Positions 19,117 through 27,984 of a stretch of 64,000 nt of DNA are shown here, piece after piece. Every line of letters starts with the position of its first letter. The stretch's first letter is position 1. A program made the translations under genes and the position numbers. This DNA comes from Candidatus Gastranaerophilales bacterium (GTDB taxonomy: Bacteria > Cyanobacteriota > Vampirovibrionia > Gastranaerophilales > Gastranaerophilaceae), in the NCBI GenBank assembly GCA_944327225.1, contig CALVGZ010000003.1:1-64000 (forward strand), read 5' to 3'. Below the pieces are notes generated by a model. That model was not told where the DNA came from, made no database searches, and saw only the letters and a list, made by a program, of their open reading frames with translations.

Positions 19117-20133
19117 TTATAGTTTAGAAGCAACCATATATGTAGTTTCAGCTAATCTTGTAGAATAACCCATTTCATTATCATACCAAGAAACAACTTT
19201 AACCATGTTGTCGCCCATTGTCATTGTTAAAGCAGCGTCAACTGTTGAAGATTGAGAAGTTCCGATATAATCAGATGATACAAGAGGAGCTTCTTCATAG
19301 CACAAAATGCCTTTTAATTCTGCTGATTCACTTGCTTCTTTTAAAGCAGCATTAACTGCTTCAACAGTAACAGGTTTTTCAGTTTCAAATACAACGTCAA
19401 CAACTGAAACATCAGGAGTTGGAACTCTCATTGCGAAACCGTTTAACTTACCTTTTAATTCAGGAATAACCAAAGCAACTGCACGAGCAGCACCTGTTGT
19501 TGTAGGTACAATATTTAATGCACCTGCACGAGCTCTACGAGGATCTTTGTGTCCTGCGTCAAGAATTCTTTGATCACCTGTATAAGAATGAACTGTTGTC
19601 ATTAAGCCTTTAACTATACCAAATTTTTCTAAAACAACTTTAGCAACCGGAGCTAAGCAGTTTGTTGTACATGAAGCCATAGAAATTACATCATGTTTAC
19701 TTGGATCATATTCATTTCCATTAACACCAAGAACGATTGTTTTATCTTCGTTTTTAGCAGGAGCTGAAATAATAACCTTTTTAGCACCTGCATCAATGTG
19801 AGCTCTTGCTTTTGTAGCATCTGTATAAAAACCTGTTGATTCAACAACAACTTCAACGCCCAATTTAGCCCAAGGTAATTGAGCAGGATCTTTTTCAGCA
19901 AACATTAAGATTTTCTTACCATTAATGATAATTCCGTCTTCAGTTGCTTCAACTGTGCCATCGAATTTACCCATAACCGAATCATATTTGAATACATGAG
20001 CGGCATCAGCAGGTTTTAAGCCCGGGTCATTAATTGCAACGTAATCGATTTTATCAAAAATACCTTCTCTGATAGCAGCACGTAAAGTGTTTCTTCCGAT
20101 TCTGCCGAATCCATTAATTGCGACTTTTCTCAT
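19117..20133 (-). CDS. gapA: Glyceraldehyde-3-phosphate dehydrogenase, type I
   Basis: This glycolytic enzyme oxidises glyceraldehyde 3-phosphate to 1,3-bisphosphoglycerate. The NAD-binding start NGFGRIGRN, the catalytic cysteine in SCTTNCLAP (about residue 154), the HSYTGDQRILD segment and the C-terminal SWYDNEMGYS are all intact. The 338-residue length is normal. GGAGAGAC precedes the ATG, and a good promoter lies 40-68 bases upstream. The gene is isolated, with pgk and tpi not adjacent. Cofactor preference for NAD over NADP cannot be settled from the motifs alone. Confidence 0.97.
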   Translation of the reverse strand: MRKVAINGFGRIGRNTLRAAIREGIFDKIDYVAINDPGLKPADAAHVFKYDSVMGKFDGTVEATEDGIIINGKKILMFAEKDPAQLPWAKLGVEVVVESTGFYTDATKARAHIDAGAKKVIISAPAKNEDKTIVLGVNGNEYDPSKHDVISMASCTTNCLAPVAKVVLEKFGIVKGLMTTVHSYTGDQRILDAGHKDPRRARAGALNIVPTTTGAARAVALVIPELKGKLNGFAMRVPTPDVSVVDVVFETEKPVTVEAVNAALKEASESAELKGILCYEEAPLVSSDYIGTSQSSTVDAALTMTMGDNMVKVVSWYDNEMGYSTRLAETTYMVASKL

Positions 20134-20173
20134 ATAGTCTCTCCTTCTAAAATGTAATTAATACTACACATTA

Positions 20174-20201
20174 GTTATACTACAAAAAAAATCACTTGCA
20201 A
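20174..20201 (-). promoter_or_regulatory. gapA promoter
   Basis: The minus strand reads TTGCAA (20196-20201), 16 bases, TATAAC (20174-20179), with the ribosome binding site and ATG about 40 bases downstream. Confidence 0.6.
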
Positions 20202-20252
20202 GAAATTTAAAAGTTAAGAAATTAAACAAATAAATATCAAATAATTTATGTA

Positions 20253-20261
20253 TGATAAAAT
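20253..20261 (+). promoter_or_regulatory. Extended -10 box six bases before the start codon at 20268
   Basis: TGaTAAAAT is followed by exactly six bases and ATG, without a ribosome binding site. Transcription would begin at or beside the start codon. Confidence 0.45.
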
Positions 20262-20267
20262 TTAATT

Positions 20268-21152
20268 ATGGTGAGGAAATTAGTATCAATTTTTCTGATT
20301 TTTATGGGCTTCATCCCCAATACTTCCGTTTTTGGGGAAGATATAATCAAATTGGATAAAGTTAAAAATTTTGATATTGAATATAAAGAACAAACCCAAA
20401 CGCTTAAAGGCTCTTTATTTGTAGACGACACTCTTGAAGCTCAAAATCAAATAAATGAACAACAAAGAGCCGACATGGAAGACATTGAAAATCTTTGGAA
20501 TGCAACAGTTGAAAACAATCCAATGATTGGCTTTTGTCTAAAAAAACTCGCAATTCCGGCAGAACAAAGAAGAATACACTCCTCAATGTTTGCCAAATCA
20601 ATGAGTGCCATTATTTCAGGAGCTGCACTTTTACCATCATTTCTAGGCATGAACTACGGAATTCAGTCAGGCAGCTATGCAGCCGGAAGACTTGCAACCA
20701 GTTTAATCAACAAAGAAAACAATGACAAATTGCAAAATCCTTCCATAACAGATACAGAAGCAATTGAACTTGCCAGTTTAATTGAAGATTTACAAGATGA
20801 AATAATTGTCGATTATTTTAAATATAAAGGAGCATTAACCAAATTAAAAAAATGCAGAGAACAGCTCCTTTTACATAACAAAAACTATTCAGAAGCACTA
20901 AAAAGAAATGATTCACTTGATATTACAATAACTTCATCCCAATGGGAAGATGAATTAATCGAAGAATACAGATTAAAACAAGAAGTTAAAAAATACCAAC
21001 TTGCTCTGACAAGGCTTGCAGGCAAAAAAACTGTCGACAATCTTAATGTTGCACAATTTGATTTAACAACTCAAAACGTTAATAAAAAAGACTTAAATTA
21101 TGAAAAAAAATTAATTAACGTATCCAGTGTAAACGGAGAAAGTAAAAAATGA
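20268..21152 (+). CDS. Exported coiled-coil protein, first of a tandem pair
   Basis: A signal peptide (about residues 1-23) precedes a mostly helical protein. Two parts match the next gene: a DIENLWNATVENNPMIGFCLKKL segment (shortened here to its pattern LWNAT...KL), a short hydrophobic G/A-rich middle, and a long coiled coil with IEDLQDEI and a final LALTRLAGKK-V-NL. The last motif recalls the end of the helical repeats of TolC-family outer-membrane factors, but no beta barrel is seen. The stop overlaps the next start (ATGA), so the two are translationally coupled. The likely role is a paired periplasmic structural or assembly factor; no function is known. Confidence 0.6.
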   Translation: MVRKLVSIFLIFMGFIPNTSVFGEDIIKLDKVKNFDIEYKEQTQTLKGSLFVDDTLEAQNQINEQQRADMEDIENLWNATVENNPMIGFCLKKLAIPAEQRRIHSSMFAKSMSAIISGAALLPSFLGMNYGIQSGSYAAGRLATSLINKENNDKLQNPSITDTEAIELASLIEDLQDEIIVDYFKYKGALTKLKKCREQLLLHNKNYSEALKRNDSLDITITSSQWEDELIEEYRLKQEVKKYQLALTRLAGKKTVDNLNVAQFDLTTQNVNKKDLNYEKKLINVSSVNGESKK

Positions 21153-22036
21153 AAAAAATCATATTAACAAGTTTTATTTTATTTTCTTCATTTGCACATT
21201 GTGCCGATTTGTCAGATTTAACCAAACCAAAACCATTTCTTGGAAGAATGGCAAACTCGGATAAAGTTGAAACAAAAACAATAAAAAATAATGAAATTAA
21301 CAACAAAAAAACAGAAGAACCTACAAAAGAACAAACGGCAAAAATACAAGCTCCAAAAGAACAAACAGCAGACACAATAAATTCAAACTGGGCAGATTTA
21401 AGTCTTAAAAAATTAGCAGATGACGTCAGTTACGAACTTGATTTAGATTCATCTAAAATAAATGCTGATTTGGCAGTTTTGTGGAATGCAACCACAATGC
21501 GTTCCGAAACCATGAAATATACTATTTATAAACTCTCAAATCCCGATGAAGATAAACCAAATGAATCAACACTTAAAAAAATATTAAAACCGATTGCAAA
21601 TATTTCAACACTGGCAGGAGCAAGCGTAGCGGGGGATCCATTTATGGCAACGGGAGCCTTAATTGGCGGTGGACTTGTAAATGCGTTTATGAAGGATGAC
21701 AAGGAAGTAAATTACAGATTTTCAAAAGTTTCCGATGCAGATATGGTGCTTTTGGTCAGAAAAATAGATGATTTGCAAAAAAAATTACTTGATTTATACG
21801 TCGATTACAGAACTAAAGAAAATTTATACAAAATGGCACAAGAAAATTTTGAAAAAAGAGAAAAAAATTATATTAATTCACAAAACAAATCAAAAGAAGA
21901 ACTAGTTATAGCAGATGTTTATTACAGAACAGCAAAAACACAAGCCCAAAGAGCTCAAGATGAGTTTATGACATCACGAGCAATACTGGAAAACCTTGTT
22001 GGAAAAGATGCTTTAGAAAAAATAGAAGAAGAATAA
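21149..22036 (+). CDS. Exported coiled-coil protein, second of a tandem pair
   Basis: A signal peptide (cleavage likely after AHC-A) is followed by a K/E/T-rich linker, the LAVLWNATTMRSET segment, a glycine-rich hydrophobic patch (GASVAGDPFMATGALIGGG) and a coiled coil (IDDLQKKLLDLYVDYRT) ending in LENLVGKDALEKIEEE. Order and spacing mirror the preceding gene, so the pair arose by duplication. The ATGA overlap implies a fixed ratio and perhaps a hetero-oligomer. The function is unknown. Confidence 0.6.
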   Translation: MKKIILTSFILFSSFAHCADLSDLTKPKPFLGRMANSDKVETKTIKNNEINNKKTEEPTKEQTAKIQAPKEQTADTINSNWADLSLKKLADDVSYELDLDSSKINADLAVLWNATTMRSETMKYTIYKLSNPDEDKPNESTLKKILKPIANISTLAGASVAGDPFMATGALIGGGLVNAFMKDDKEVNYRFSKVSDADMVLLVRKIDDLQKKLLDLYVDYRTKENLYKMAQENFEKREKNYINSQNKSKEELVIADVYYRTAKTQAQRAQDEFMTSRAILENLVGKDALEKIEEE

Positions 22037-22043
22037 AAAAAAG

Positions 22044-22066
22044 CTATTGTATTTAGTATACAATAG
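22044..22066. terminator. Hairpin after the exported pair, weak terminator
   Basis: CTATTGTAT (22044-22052) and ATACAATAG (22058-22066) pair perfectly. No T run follows on the plus strand, so intrinsic termination is doubtful; it might instead stabilise the 3' end of the transcript. Confidence 0.3.
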
Positions 22067-22195
22067 ACTCTAATAAGGATGACAATAAAGTTATATGGTG
22101 TGTATATTATTTACATTTATTTGACTTACATTTTTATCTACGTACCACTAAACTCAAATCTTTAACATTTATTTTTAAATATCCGCCATTTGATG

Positions 22196-22201
22196 TATAA
22201 T
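22196..22201 (+). promoter_or_regulatory. TATAAT six bases before the GT2 start codon
   Basis: A perfect TATAAT is followed by six bases and ATG at 22208, with no ribosome binding site. The 153-base gap upstream (22037-22189) contains no gene. Confidence 0.45.
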
Positions 22202-22207
22202 CAAGCT

Positions 22208-23149
22208 ATGAAGTTAGTTATACAAATTCCTTGCTACAATGAAGAATCAAACATTGCAAGAGTTATAGAGGATATTCCGAAAAAAATTGACGGAATAGAC
22301 GAAATGAAAATTATAATTCTTGATGATGGCTCCACCGATAAAACAAGCGAGACAGCCGGCAATTACAATGTAAAAATCATAAAATCAAATACGAAAAAAG
22401 GTCTTGCAAATACTTTTAAAACGGGGGTTAATATTGCACTTGAAGAAAATGCCGATATTTTAGTTAATATCGATGGTGATAATCAATACTCGGCAAAAGA
22501 TATAGAAAAACTTATCAAACCAATACTTGAAAACTCTTGCGATATAGTAATAGGCACCAGACCTATTGCAACAATAAAAACTTTTTCACCATTAAAAAAA
22601 TTTCTACAAAAATTCGGCTCATATATTGTTAAAATAATATCAAAAGCAAATGTAGAAGATGCTGCAAGCGGGTTTAGAGCATTTTCCAAAAAAGCACTTT
22701 TAAATATAAATGTATTCAATCAATTCACATACACAATAGAAACACTTATTCAAGCAAAGAACAAAGACCTGACAATAAAAAATGTTGATATAAACGTAAA
22801 TGTACAAAAAAACAGGCAATCTAAACTTTTTAAAAACAACTTTGACTACATCTTTAAACAAACAAAAACTCTAATTCGCTTCTTTATTATATATAGACCA
22901 GTAAAATTTTTTTGCAATCTTGCCAATATTTTCCTCATTTTTGGCATAATTTTGGGAATAAGGTTTTTATATTACTATTTTGGAAATAGTGGCATTGGTC
23001 ACGTTCAATCATTGATATTATGTGCGATTTTATTAATTTTATCATTTATATTATATATGCTTGCAATAATCGGAGACCTTTTTACTATAAACAGAAAGCT
23101 TTTAGAAGATATCCAATTTGAACTGAGACAAAAAAAATACAAAAAATAA
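22208..23149 (+). CDS. Family 2 glycosyltransferase, polyprenyl-phosphate type
   Basis: The GT-A domain has IPCYNEE at the start, DDGSTD (about residues 38-43) and NIDGDNQY for nucleotide-sugar and metal binding. Two C-terminal membrane helices (about 232-255 and 266-290) make it like dolichol- or undecaprenyl-phosphate sugar transferases. It probably loads a sugar onto a lipid carrier on the cytoplasmic face. I use the ATG at 22208; TTG and ATG codons five or six codons upstream fall inside the -10 box. It starts a glycan-related run with the PfkB-type kinase, DUF4330-like and O-antigen ligase-like genes. Confidence 0.82.
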   Translation: MKLVIQIPCYNEESNIARVIEDIPKKIDGIDEMKIIILDDGSTDKTSETAGNYNVKIIKSNTKKGLANTFKTGVNIALEENADILVNIDGDNQYSAKDIEKLIKPILENSCDIVIGTRPIATIKTFSPLKKFLQKFGSYIVKIISKANVEDAASGFRAFSKKALLNINVFNQFTYTIETLIQAKNKDLTIKNVDINVNVQKNRQSKLFKNNFDYIFKQTKTLIRFFIIYRPVKFFCNLANIFLIFGIILGIRFLYYYFGNSGIGHVQSLILCAILLILSFILYMLAIIGDLFTINRKLLEDIQFELRQKKYKK

Positions 23150-23184
23150 ATTTTGTGCTAATATATTATGACGTTGAGGATTTA

Positions 23185-24186
23185 ATGGAAAAAGAGCAAC
23201 TTTTAAAATATATAGATAAACTAAAAGAACCAAAAATTCTTGTTATTGGTGATTTTGCACTGGATGAAATGGTATACGGAAATACGGAACGTATCTCCAG
23301 AGAAGCACCTGTTTTAATTCTTGAGCATTATGAAACTAAAAAAATATTAGGTGCAGCTTCAAATGCCAGTAACAATGTTTCATCTTTAAATAATGGAAAA
23401 GTTGCAGCATTGGGTGTGTATGGCGAAGATTACTACGGTCAACAGCTTATTAAAATTTTAAATGAAAAAAATGTAGATACATCTTTAATGGTTATGGATA
23501 AAACAAGAAAAACCACAACCAAAACAAGAATTTCAGGTTCCTGTAATCATAGCATAACTCAACAAATAGTAAGAATAGACAGACAAACAAAAACTCCGCT
23601 GAGTGAAGAAACTGAAAAAAAAGTAATAGAAAACATAAAAAAATCTATTAAAGACTTTGACGGGATCATTTTATCGGACTACCATCTCGGTTGTTTGACA
23701 AAAAATATAGTACAATGTGCCATACAAGAAGCTAAGAAATATAATAAAATTATCGTTGCCGACATTCAAAAAGATATGGAAAAATATAAAGGTGTTACGG
23801 CGATCACTCCAAATCAACCGGATTCGGAAAAGCAAGTTGGCTTCTATATTAAAGATGATGAAGCTTTAAAAAAAGCAGGAAAAAAACTTTTAGAAGATTT
23901 AAATCTTGAGAAAGTGCTGCTTACAAGAGGCGAAAACGGGATGGCACTTTTTGAAAAAACGGCTGATGAAACAAATTTTAAAAAAATCTCAGCATTTAAT
24001 AAAAAAGAGGTTTTTGATGTAACAGGTGCCGGAGATACGGTAGTTGCAACTTTTACTTTAGCACTCTGTGCGGGATTGTCCGGAGAAATCTCAATGTATC
24101 TTGGTAATTTAGCAGCAAGTATAGTAATAAGATACTTCGGATGTCATACTGTAACTATAGAAGATTTAAAAAAAGAACTCACATAA
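23185..24186 (+). CDS. PfkB-family sugar kinase, RfaE/HldE kinase-domain type
   Basis: The fold is ribokinase/PfkB. The N-terminal VIGDFALDEMVYG and the RISREAPV-L segment are typical of the RfaE1 heptose 7-phosphate kinase domain, and the C-terminal DVTGAGDTV (about residue 280) holds the catalytic aspartate. It would phosphorylate D-glycero-D-manno-heptose 7-phosphate for LPS core or a similar ADP-sugar. The cytidylyltransferase half found in bifunctional HldE is absent. I chose ATG 23185 because of the GAGG just upstream; a GTG ten codons earlier is open. The substrate is inferred from similarity and from the glycan neighbours. Confidence 0.75.
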   Translation: MEKEQLLKYIDKLKEPKILVIGDFALDEMVYGNTERISREAPVLILEHYETKKILGAASNASNNVSSLNNGKVAALGVYGEDYYGQQLIKILNEKNVDTSLMVMDKTRKTTTKTRISGSCNHSITQQIVRIDRQTKTPLSEETEKKVIENIKKSIKDFDGIILSDYHLGCLTKNIVQCAIQEAKKYNKIIVADIQKDMEKYKGVTAITPNQPDSEKQVGFYIKDDEALKKAGKKLLEDLNLEKVLLTRGENGMALFEKTADETNFKKISAFNKKEVFDVTGAGDTVVATFTLALCAGLSGEISMYLGNLAASIVIRYFGCHTVTIEDLKKELT

Positions 24187-24201
24187 TAAAAAGGAAACGT
24201 T

Positions 24202-24771
24202 ATGAATTTTATTAAAAAACTCAGACCCTTTGATTATTTAGTTATCGGAATAATTTTAGTTATAGCATTGGTAGGCTTTTTAACCTTTAGCGGTAAAAGA
24301 ACAACCTCATCAAACCAAATAGAAACAACAACAAATATCGAACTTGAAGTATATTTAAGAGGTGTCAATGTTACTTCAAATGAACCGTTATTTAAAAAAG
24401 ATGACGAAACTTTTATAACAATAAGAAATGTCCCGTACACAAAATTAAAAATAAAAGACGTAAAATTCGATAAAAGAAAAATCATGCTTCCAACTATAAA
24501 TCCCAAAAAACCATATATAACGGTAAATGATGACACTACACCATACCAATATGACTATTTGGTAAAAGTTACAGACAGTGCAAAAATAACAAAAGACGGA
24601 GATGCGGTTGTAGGCGGTAATAAAGTTAAAATAGGACTACCTATAACGCTTGAAGGTGCAAAATATAAATTAAACGGGGTTATTTCAAATATTATGATAA
24701 GTCCCGAGCCGGAAAATAAAGTTCATGAAGATTTAGACAAGCATACAAAATTAAATCAAGATGTTCAATAA
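24202..24771 (+). CDS. DUF4330-like membrane-anchored protein
   Basis: One N-terminal membrane helix (about residues 12-30, after FDYLVIGIILVI) is followed by ~155 periplasmic beta-rich residues. The layout and the LRPFDYLV opening recall DUF4330 proteins, which occur widely in cyanobacteria and lack a known role. AAGGAAAC gives a ribosome binding site. The gene overlaps the next by 11 bases, so it belongs to the glycan operon. The family call is tentative. Confidence 0.55.
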   Translation: MNFIKKLRPFDYLVIGIILVIALVGFLTFSGKRTTSSNQIETTTNIELEVYLRGVNVTSNEPLFKKDDETFITIRNVPYTKLKIKDVKFDKRKIMLPTINPKKPYITVNDDTTPYQYDYLVKVTDSAKITKDGDAVVGGNKVKIGLPITLEGAKYKLNGVISNIMISPEPENKVHEDLDKHTKLNQDVQ

Positions 24772-26062
24772 TACAAAAAAATTTATTAACAACAGTTTAT
24801 TCATGGAAAATATTAATAATATTTGCTTTGTGGTTTTATTATCAATATTATTTTCCGCAATAATTTTTTCATCAGACATAATGGGTGTTTTAGCACTTTT
24901 ATTTTCAACATTAATCATCTTTAAAACATTATTTAAAAAAAATAAAAATTATGAATTTTCAAATTACGAAAAGACTCTTTTAATTTTCTTTTTAATTGTA
25001 ACAGTGAGCCTTTTTGGTTCAACATTGTTTAAATTAAGTCTCCATGGATACATAAAAACAGCTATTTATATTTTGTTTTTTTATTGTGCCGGAATATTTT
25101 TCAGTGAAAATAAAAACAAAATTTTACCAACTATTATTTTTATATGTTGTCTGATGAGCTTTGAATCAATTATTGCAATACTTCAAAATTCATCCGACAT
25201 CGCAGAAATCTCCGGTTGGCAGGATATGACAAATATAAATCCCGAGGAAGTAATTTCAAGAGCATACGGAACCCTAAAGCCTTACAATCCCAATCTTTTA
25301 GCAGGATATCTGCTTTGCGGACTTTCTTCTTTTGTTTTCTTAATACTAAACAATCTTAAAAAAGGTAAAAGAAAGTTTGCAATAATATATTTAATTTTAT
25401 TTATTATAAGTCTGATAGCAATAATAGATACGGGATGTAGAGGTGCATATCTTGGATTTTTATTTTTCTTTCCGACTTTATTTGCTGCATTAGTTTACTA
25501 CATCAAAAGAAATTTCGGCGGACTGTCAAACATAAAAAAAAGATACAAAAACACAATCATAGCAATTTTAATCGGACTTTCATATTTTATTTTAACAAAT
25601 CCTGCCCTAACAAAAAGAATAGAGTCCATTTTTGCTCTAAGAGCAGATAGCTCAATATCATTCAGGCTAAATGTTTATGAATCGGCCTTTAAAATGTTTT
25701 TAGATAACCCATTTTTAGGAATAGGCGTTGGCAATCAAAATTTTAGAGAAATATACGGACTATATATGAAAACAGGATTTGATGCACTCGGTTCGTACTG
25801 TGTGCCATTAGAAATTGCAGTTGAAAGCGGAATTTTTGCTTTAATTGCTTTTATAATTTTTCTTGTTTTAGTAATTAAATCCTGTTTTCAAAATTGTTTA
25901 AATAACGAAAATGATAACAATACAAAAATACTTTCTCTGTGCATAATTTTAATGATTTTGGCAACAATGGGACACGGCTTATTTGATACAATTTGGTTCA
26001 GACCACAAGTACAGCTTCTTTTTTGGACAAATATAGCAATGCTAAAAGCTTATAAAAATTAA
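24761..26062 (+). CDS. O-antigen ligase/polymerase-like (Wzy_C) membrane protein
   Basis: The 433-residue protein has about ten membrane helices. The features of the O-antigen ligase/polymerase family are present: a central loop with YNPNLLAGYLL, a TGCRGAYLG motif and the periplasmic loop FLDNPFLGIGVGNQNF, followed by a final helix pair. It would join or polymerise lipid-linked glycans in the periplasm. Its start overlaps the DUF4330-like gene by 11 bases, and its stop overlaps the convergent ROK gene by four bases. Confidence 0.78.
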   Translation: MFNNTKKFINNSLFMENINNICFVVLLSILFSAIIFSSDIMGVLALLFSTLIIFKTLFKKNKNYEFSNYEKTLLIFFLIVTVSLFGSTLFKLSLHGYIKTAIYILFFYCAGIFFSENKNKILPTIIFICCLMSFESIIAILQNSSDIAEISGWQDMTNINPEEVISRAYGTLKPYNPNLLAGYLLCGLSSFVFLILNNLKKGKRKFAIIYLILFIISLIAIIDTGCRGAYLGFLFFFPTLFAALVYYIKRNFGGLSNIKKRYKNTIIAILIGLSYFILTNPALTKRIESIFALRADSSISFRLNVYESAFKMFLDNPFLGIGVGNQNFREIYGLYMKTGFDALGSYCVPLEIAVESGIFALIAFIIFLVLVIKSCFQNCLNNENDNNTKILSLCIILMILATMGHGLFDTIWFRPQVQLLFWTNIAMLKAYKN

Positions 26063-26931
26063 ATTAGCTCATTTCCTAATAACACTGCACCAATCATACC
26101 GGAATAATTGCCTGCTTTTGCATGATAAACTTTTGTTGGAGATGTTAATACGTAAGAATTAACAAACCTTTCAATTTCCTCAACATCAACAAATTTTTCC
26201 ATAGAACCCGATAACACAAAACAATCAGGATCGAATAAATTTGCCAATCCTAAAATACCTAACGCAATGTCATTTTGCCAAACTTTAAGTGCTTTTTTGT
26301 AGTCCTCATTACCGACTTTAGCACCATCAACAATATCATAAGTCGTAATATTTTCATTGCCTGAAATTTCTGTAGCAGTCAACTTTAAACCGTTTCCGCT
26401 TGCATAAGACTCAAAACAATCCCAAGCCCCGCAGGTGCATTGCCTTCTTTTATTTCTTGACATAACAAAATGCATTTCACCAGCACCGCCTGACTTACCC
26501 TTTAAAAGCTTACCGTTAATTATTATTCCGCCGCCAACACCCGTTCCTAATGTAAGCATAATCGAATTTTTACAATCTTTAGAAGCACCGATTTTATATT
26601 CAGCCCAAGCAGCACAATTTGCGTCATTTTCAATAAATATTTTTTTATCGGACAACTCCGAAAAATTAATATCCTTATAGCCAATAGGTAAATTAGCAGT
26701 CGAACCTATTACTTTATCATTTTCGTTATTTACAGTTCCCGCAGTTGCAATTGCAACAAATTCAATATTATTTTCAAATTTTAAAATTATATTTTTCAAC
26801 AAACTTTCAATTTCTCTTGCCGATTTCGGAGTCGCAACTTTACTAATATCTCCCTTAATAGCACCATTATTATCAATCAAAGCATAAGAAACCTTTGTCC
26901 CGCCAATATCAATACCTAATGCAAAATTCAT
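26059..26931 (-). CDS. nanK: ROK-family sugar kinase, likely N-acetylmannosamine kinase
   Basis: The ATP-binding GIDIGGTK is at residues 6-13, the catalytic ENDANCAA and GTGVGGGII follow, and the zinc-binding CTCGAWDC-FES loop is present. ROK enzymes phosphorylate hexoses such as glucose, N-acetylglucosamine or N-acetylmannosamine. The gene starts seven bases after nanE with an AAAGGAG site, so ManNAc phosphorylation is the best guess for its substrate. Glucokinase is the alternative. The symbol is by context only. Confidence 0.75.
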   Translation of the reverse strand: MNFALGIDIGGTKVSYALIDNNGAIKGDISKVATPKSAREIESLLKNIILKFENNIEFVAIATAGTVNNENDKVIGSTANLPIGYKDINFSELSDKKIFIENDANCAAWAEYKIGASKDCKNSIMLTLGTGVGGGIIINGKLLKGKSGGAGEMHFVMSRNKRRQCTCGAWDCFESYASGNGLKLTATEISGNENITTYDIVDGAKVGNEDYKKALKVWQNDIALGILGLANLFDPDCFVLSGSMEKFVDVEEIERFVNSYVLTSPTKVYHAKAGNYSGMIGAVLLGNELI

Positions 26932-26938
26932 AAAACAG

Positions 26939-27625
26939 CTACGCTCCTTTTAATCTTTTAAAAATTAACTGCGGACGAGTTATGGCGGAACCGACCACAA
27001 CGGCATCCGCACCGATTTTAAAAGCATACTCTACTTCTTTTCTTTCCCAGATTTTTCCTTCTAATATTGTGAAAACATCCAACTTGTCCTTGATTCTTTT
27101 AATAAGTTCAAAATCCGGTTTTTCAGGCAAGTTTTCGGTTTCTGCAGTGTAACCGCTAAGAGTTGTTGAAACTATATCACAGCCCAAATTATAAGCATTC
27201 TTGGCTTCATCAAATGTGGCAATATCAGCCATAGCAAGCTTATTTTTTGACTTAACAAAATTAACCAAATCAGATAACTTTTCATTATTCGGTCTTTGCC
27301 TTAATGTAGCATCAAATGCTACTATATCGGCACCCGCATCAATTATTTTTCTGCAATTATCAACTGTTGGAGTAATATATACCAATTCTTTATAATTTTT
27401 AGGAACTACTTTCGGCTTTGTAATACCAATTACTACAACGTTTTGAAATTCTTTTTTTATATTTTTAATATCTCTTTCGCCTGCCAACCTTAAAACTTTA
27501 GCACCACCAAGACTAACAACACTTTTAGCCATTGCCATAATACAATTCTCATCATACAAAGGCTCATTAGGCATAGCTTGAATTGAAACTATTACTTCAT
27601 TTTTAATTTTCTTTAAAATTTCCAT
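26939..27625 (-). CDS. nanE: N-acetylmannosamine-6-phosphate 2-epimerase
   Basis: This TIM-barrel enzyme interconverts ManNAc-6-P and GlcNAc-6-P in sialic acid breakdown. VSIQAMPNEPLYD near the start, the DATLRQRPN segment, MADIATFDEA and the VVGSAITRP end are the family's conserved parts, including the catalytic lysine in LEGKIWERKEV. It is followed by the ROK kinase in an operon. No sialidase, nanA lyase or transporter lies in the window, so the source of ManNAc is unknown. The ATG follows TATAAT by seven bases without a ribosome binding site. Confidence 0.9.
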   Translation of the reverse strand: MEILKKIKNEVIVSIQAMPNEPLYDENCIMAMAKSVVSLGGAKVLRLAGERDIKNIKKEFQNVVVIGITKPKVVPKNYKELVYITPTVDNCRKIIDAGADIVAFDATLRQRPNNEKLSDLVNFVKSKNKLAMADIATFDEAKNAYNLGCDIVSTTLSGYTAETENLPEKPDFELIKRIKDKLDVFTILEGKIWERKEVEYAFKIGADAVVVGSAITRPQLIFKRLKGA

Positions 27626-27632
27626 ATTTCAT

Positions 27633-27638
27633 ATTATA
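27633..27638 (-). promoter_or_regulatory. TATAAT seven bases before the nanE start codon
   Basis: The minus strand carries a perfect TATAAT, seven bases, then ATG, with no Shine-Dalgarno sequence between. It suggests a leaderless nanE-ROK transcript. Confidence 0.45.
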
Positions 27639-27682
27639 CAACATTTCAAAATATTATATATAATTTAAAAAAAGGAGGAAAA

Positions 27683-27880
27683 ATGGGAAAAATAATCGCA
27701 CTAATCATAATTGCAATAATCGCATGGTTTGCATATACAAACAACCAATTTGATTTAAATAATATAAAAGAACAATCTATAAAAGCACTCGAAAAAGAAA
27801 AAACCATAAATTCAATTAACTCAAGAAGAAATCAAGATCAAACAGACATAAATAAAATCATGAGCGGAGAAATAAAATAA
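27683..27880 (+). CDS. Small single-pass membrane protein
   Basis: The 65-residue protein has one N-terminal membrane helix (residues 3-19) and a charged tail. AAAGGAGG lies just before the ATG, a very strong ribosome binding site that supports the gene being real. It stands alone between nanE and glmU. The function is unknown. Confidence 0.6.
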   Translation: MGKIIALIIIAIIAWFAYTNNQFDLNNIKEQSIKALEKEKTINSINSRRNQDQTDINKIMSGEIK

Positions 27881-27984
27881 CGATATTTATTTTTGTTAAA
27901 AATTATGTCAGAATTATATTTTTTTATTCAATAATATGATTTTTTATGAGAAAATCAACATAGTTCAAGATTAAAGGCGAATCC

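Noticed and set aside
22037-22189. A riboswitch or small RNA in the gap before the GT2 gene
   Set aside because: Only one 9-bp hairpin without a T run and general AT-rich sequence were found; no known riboswitch core is visible.
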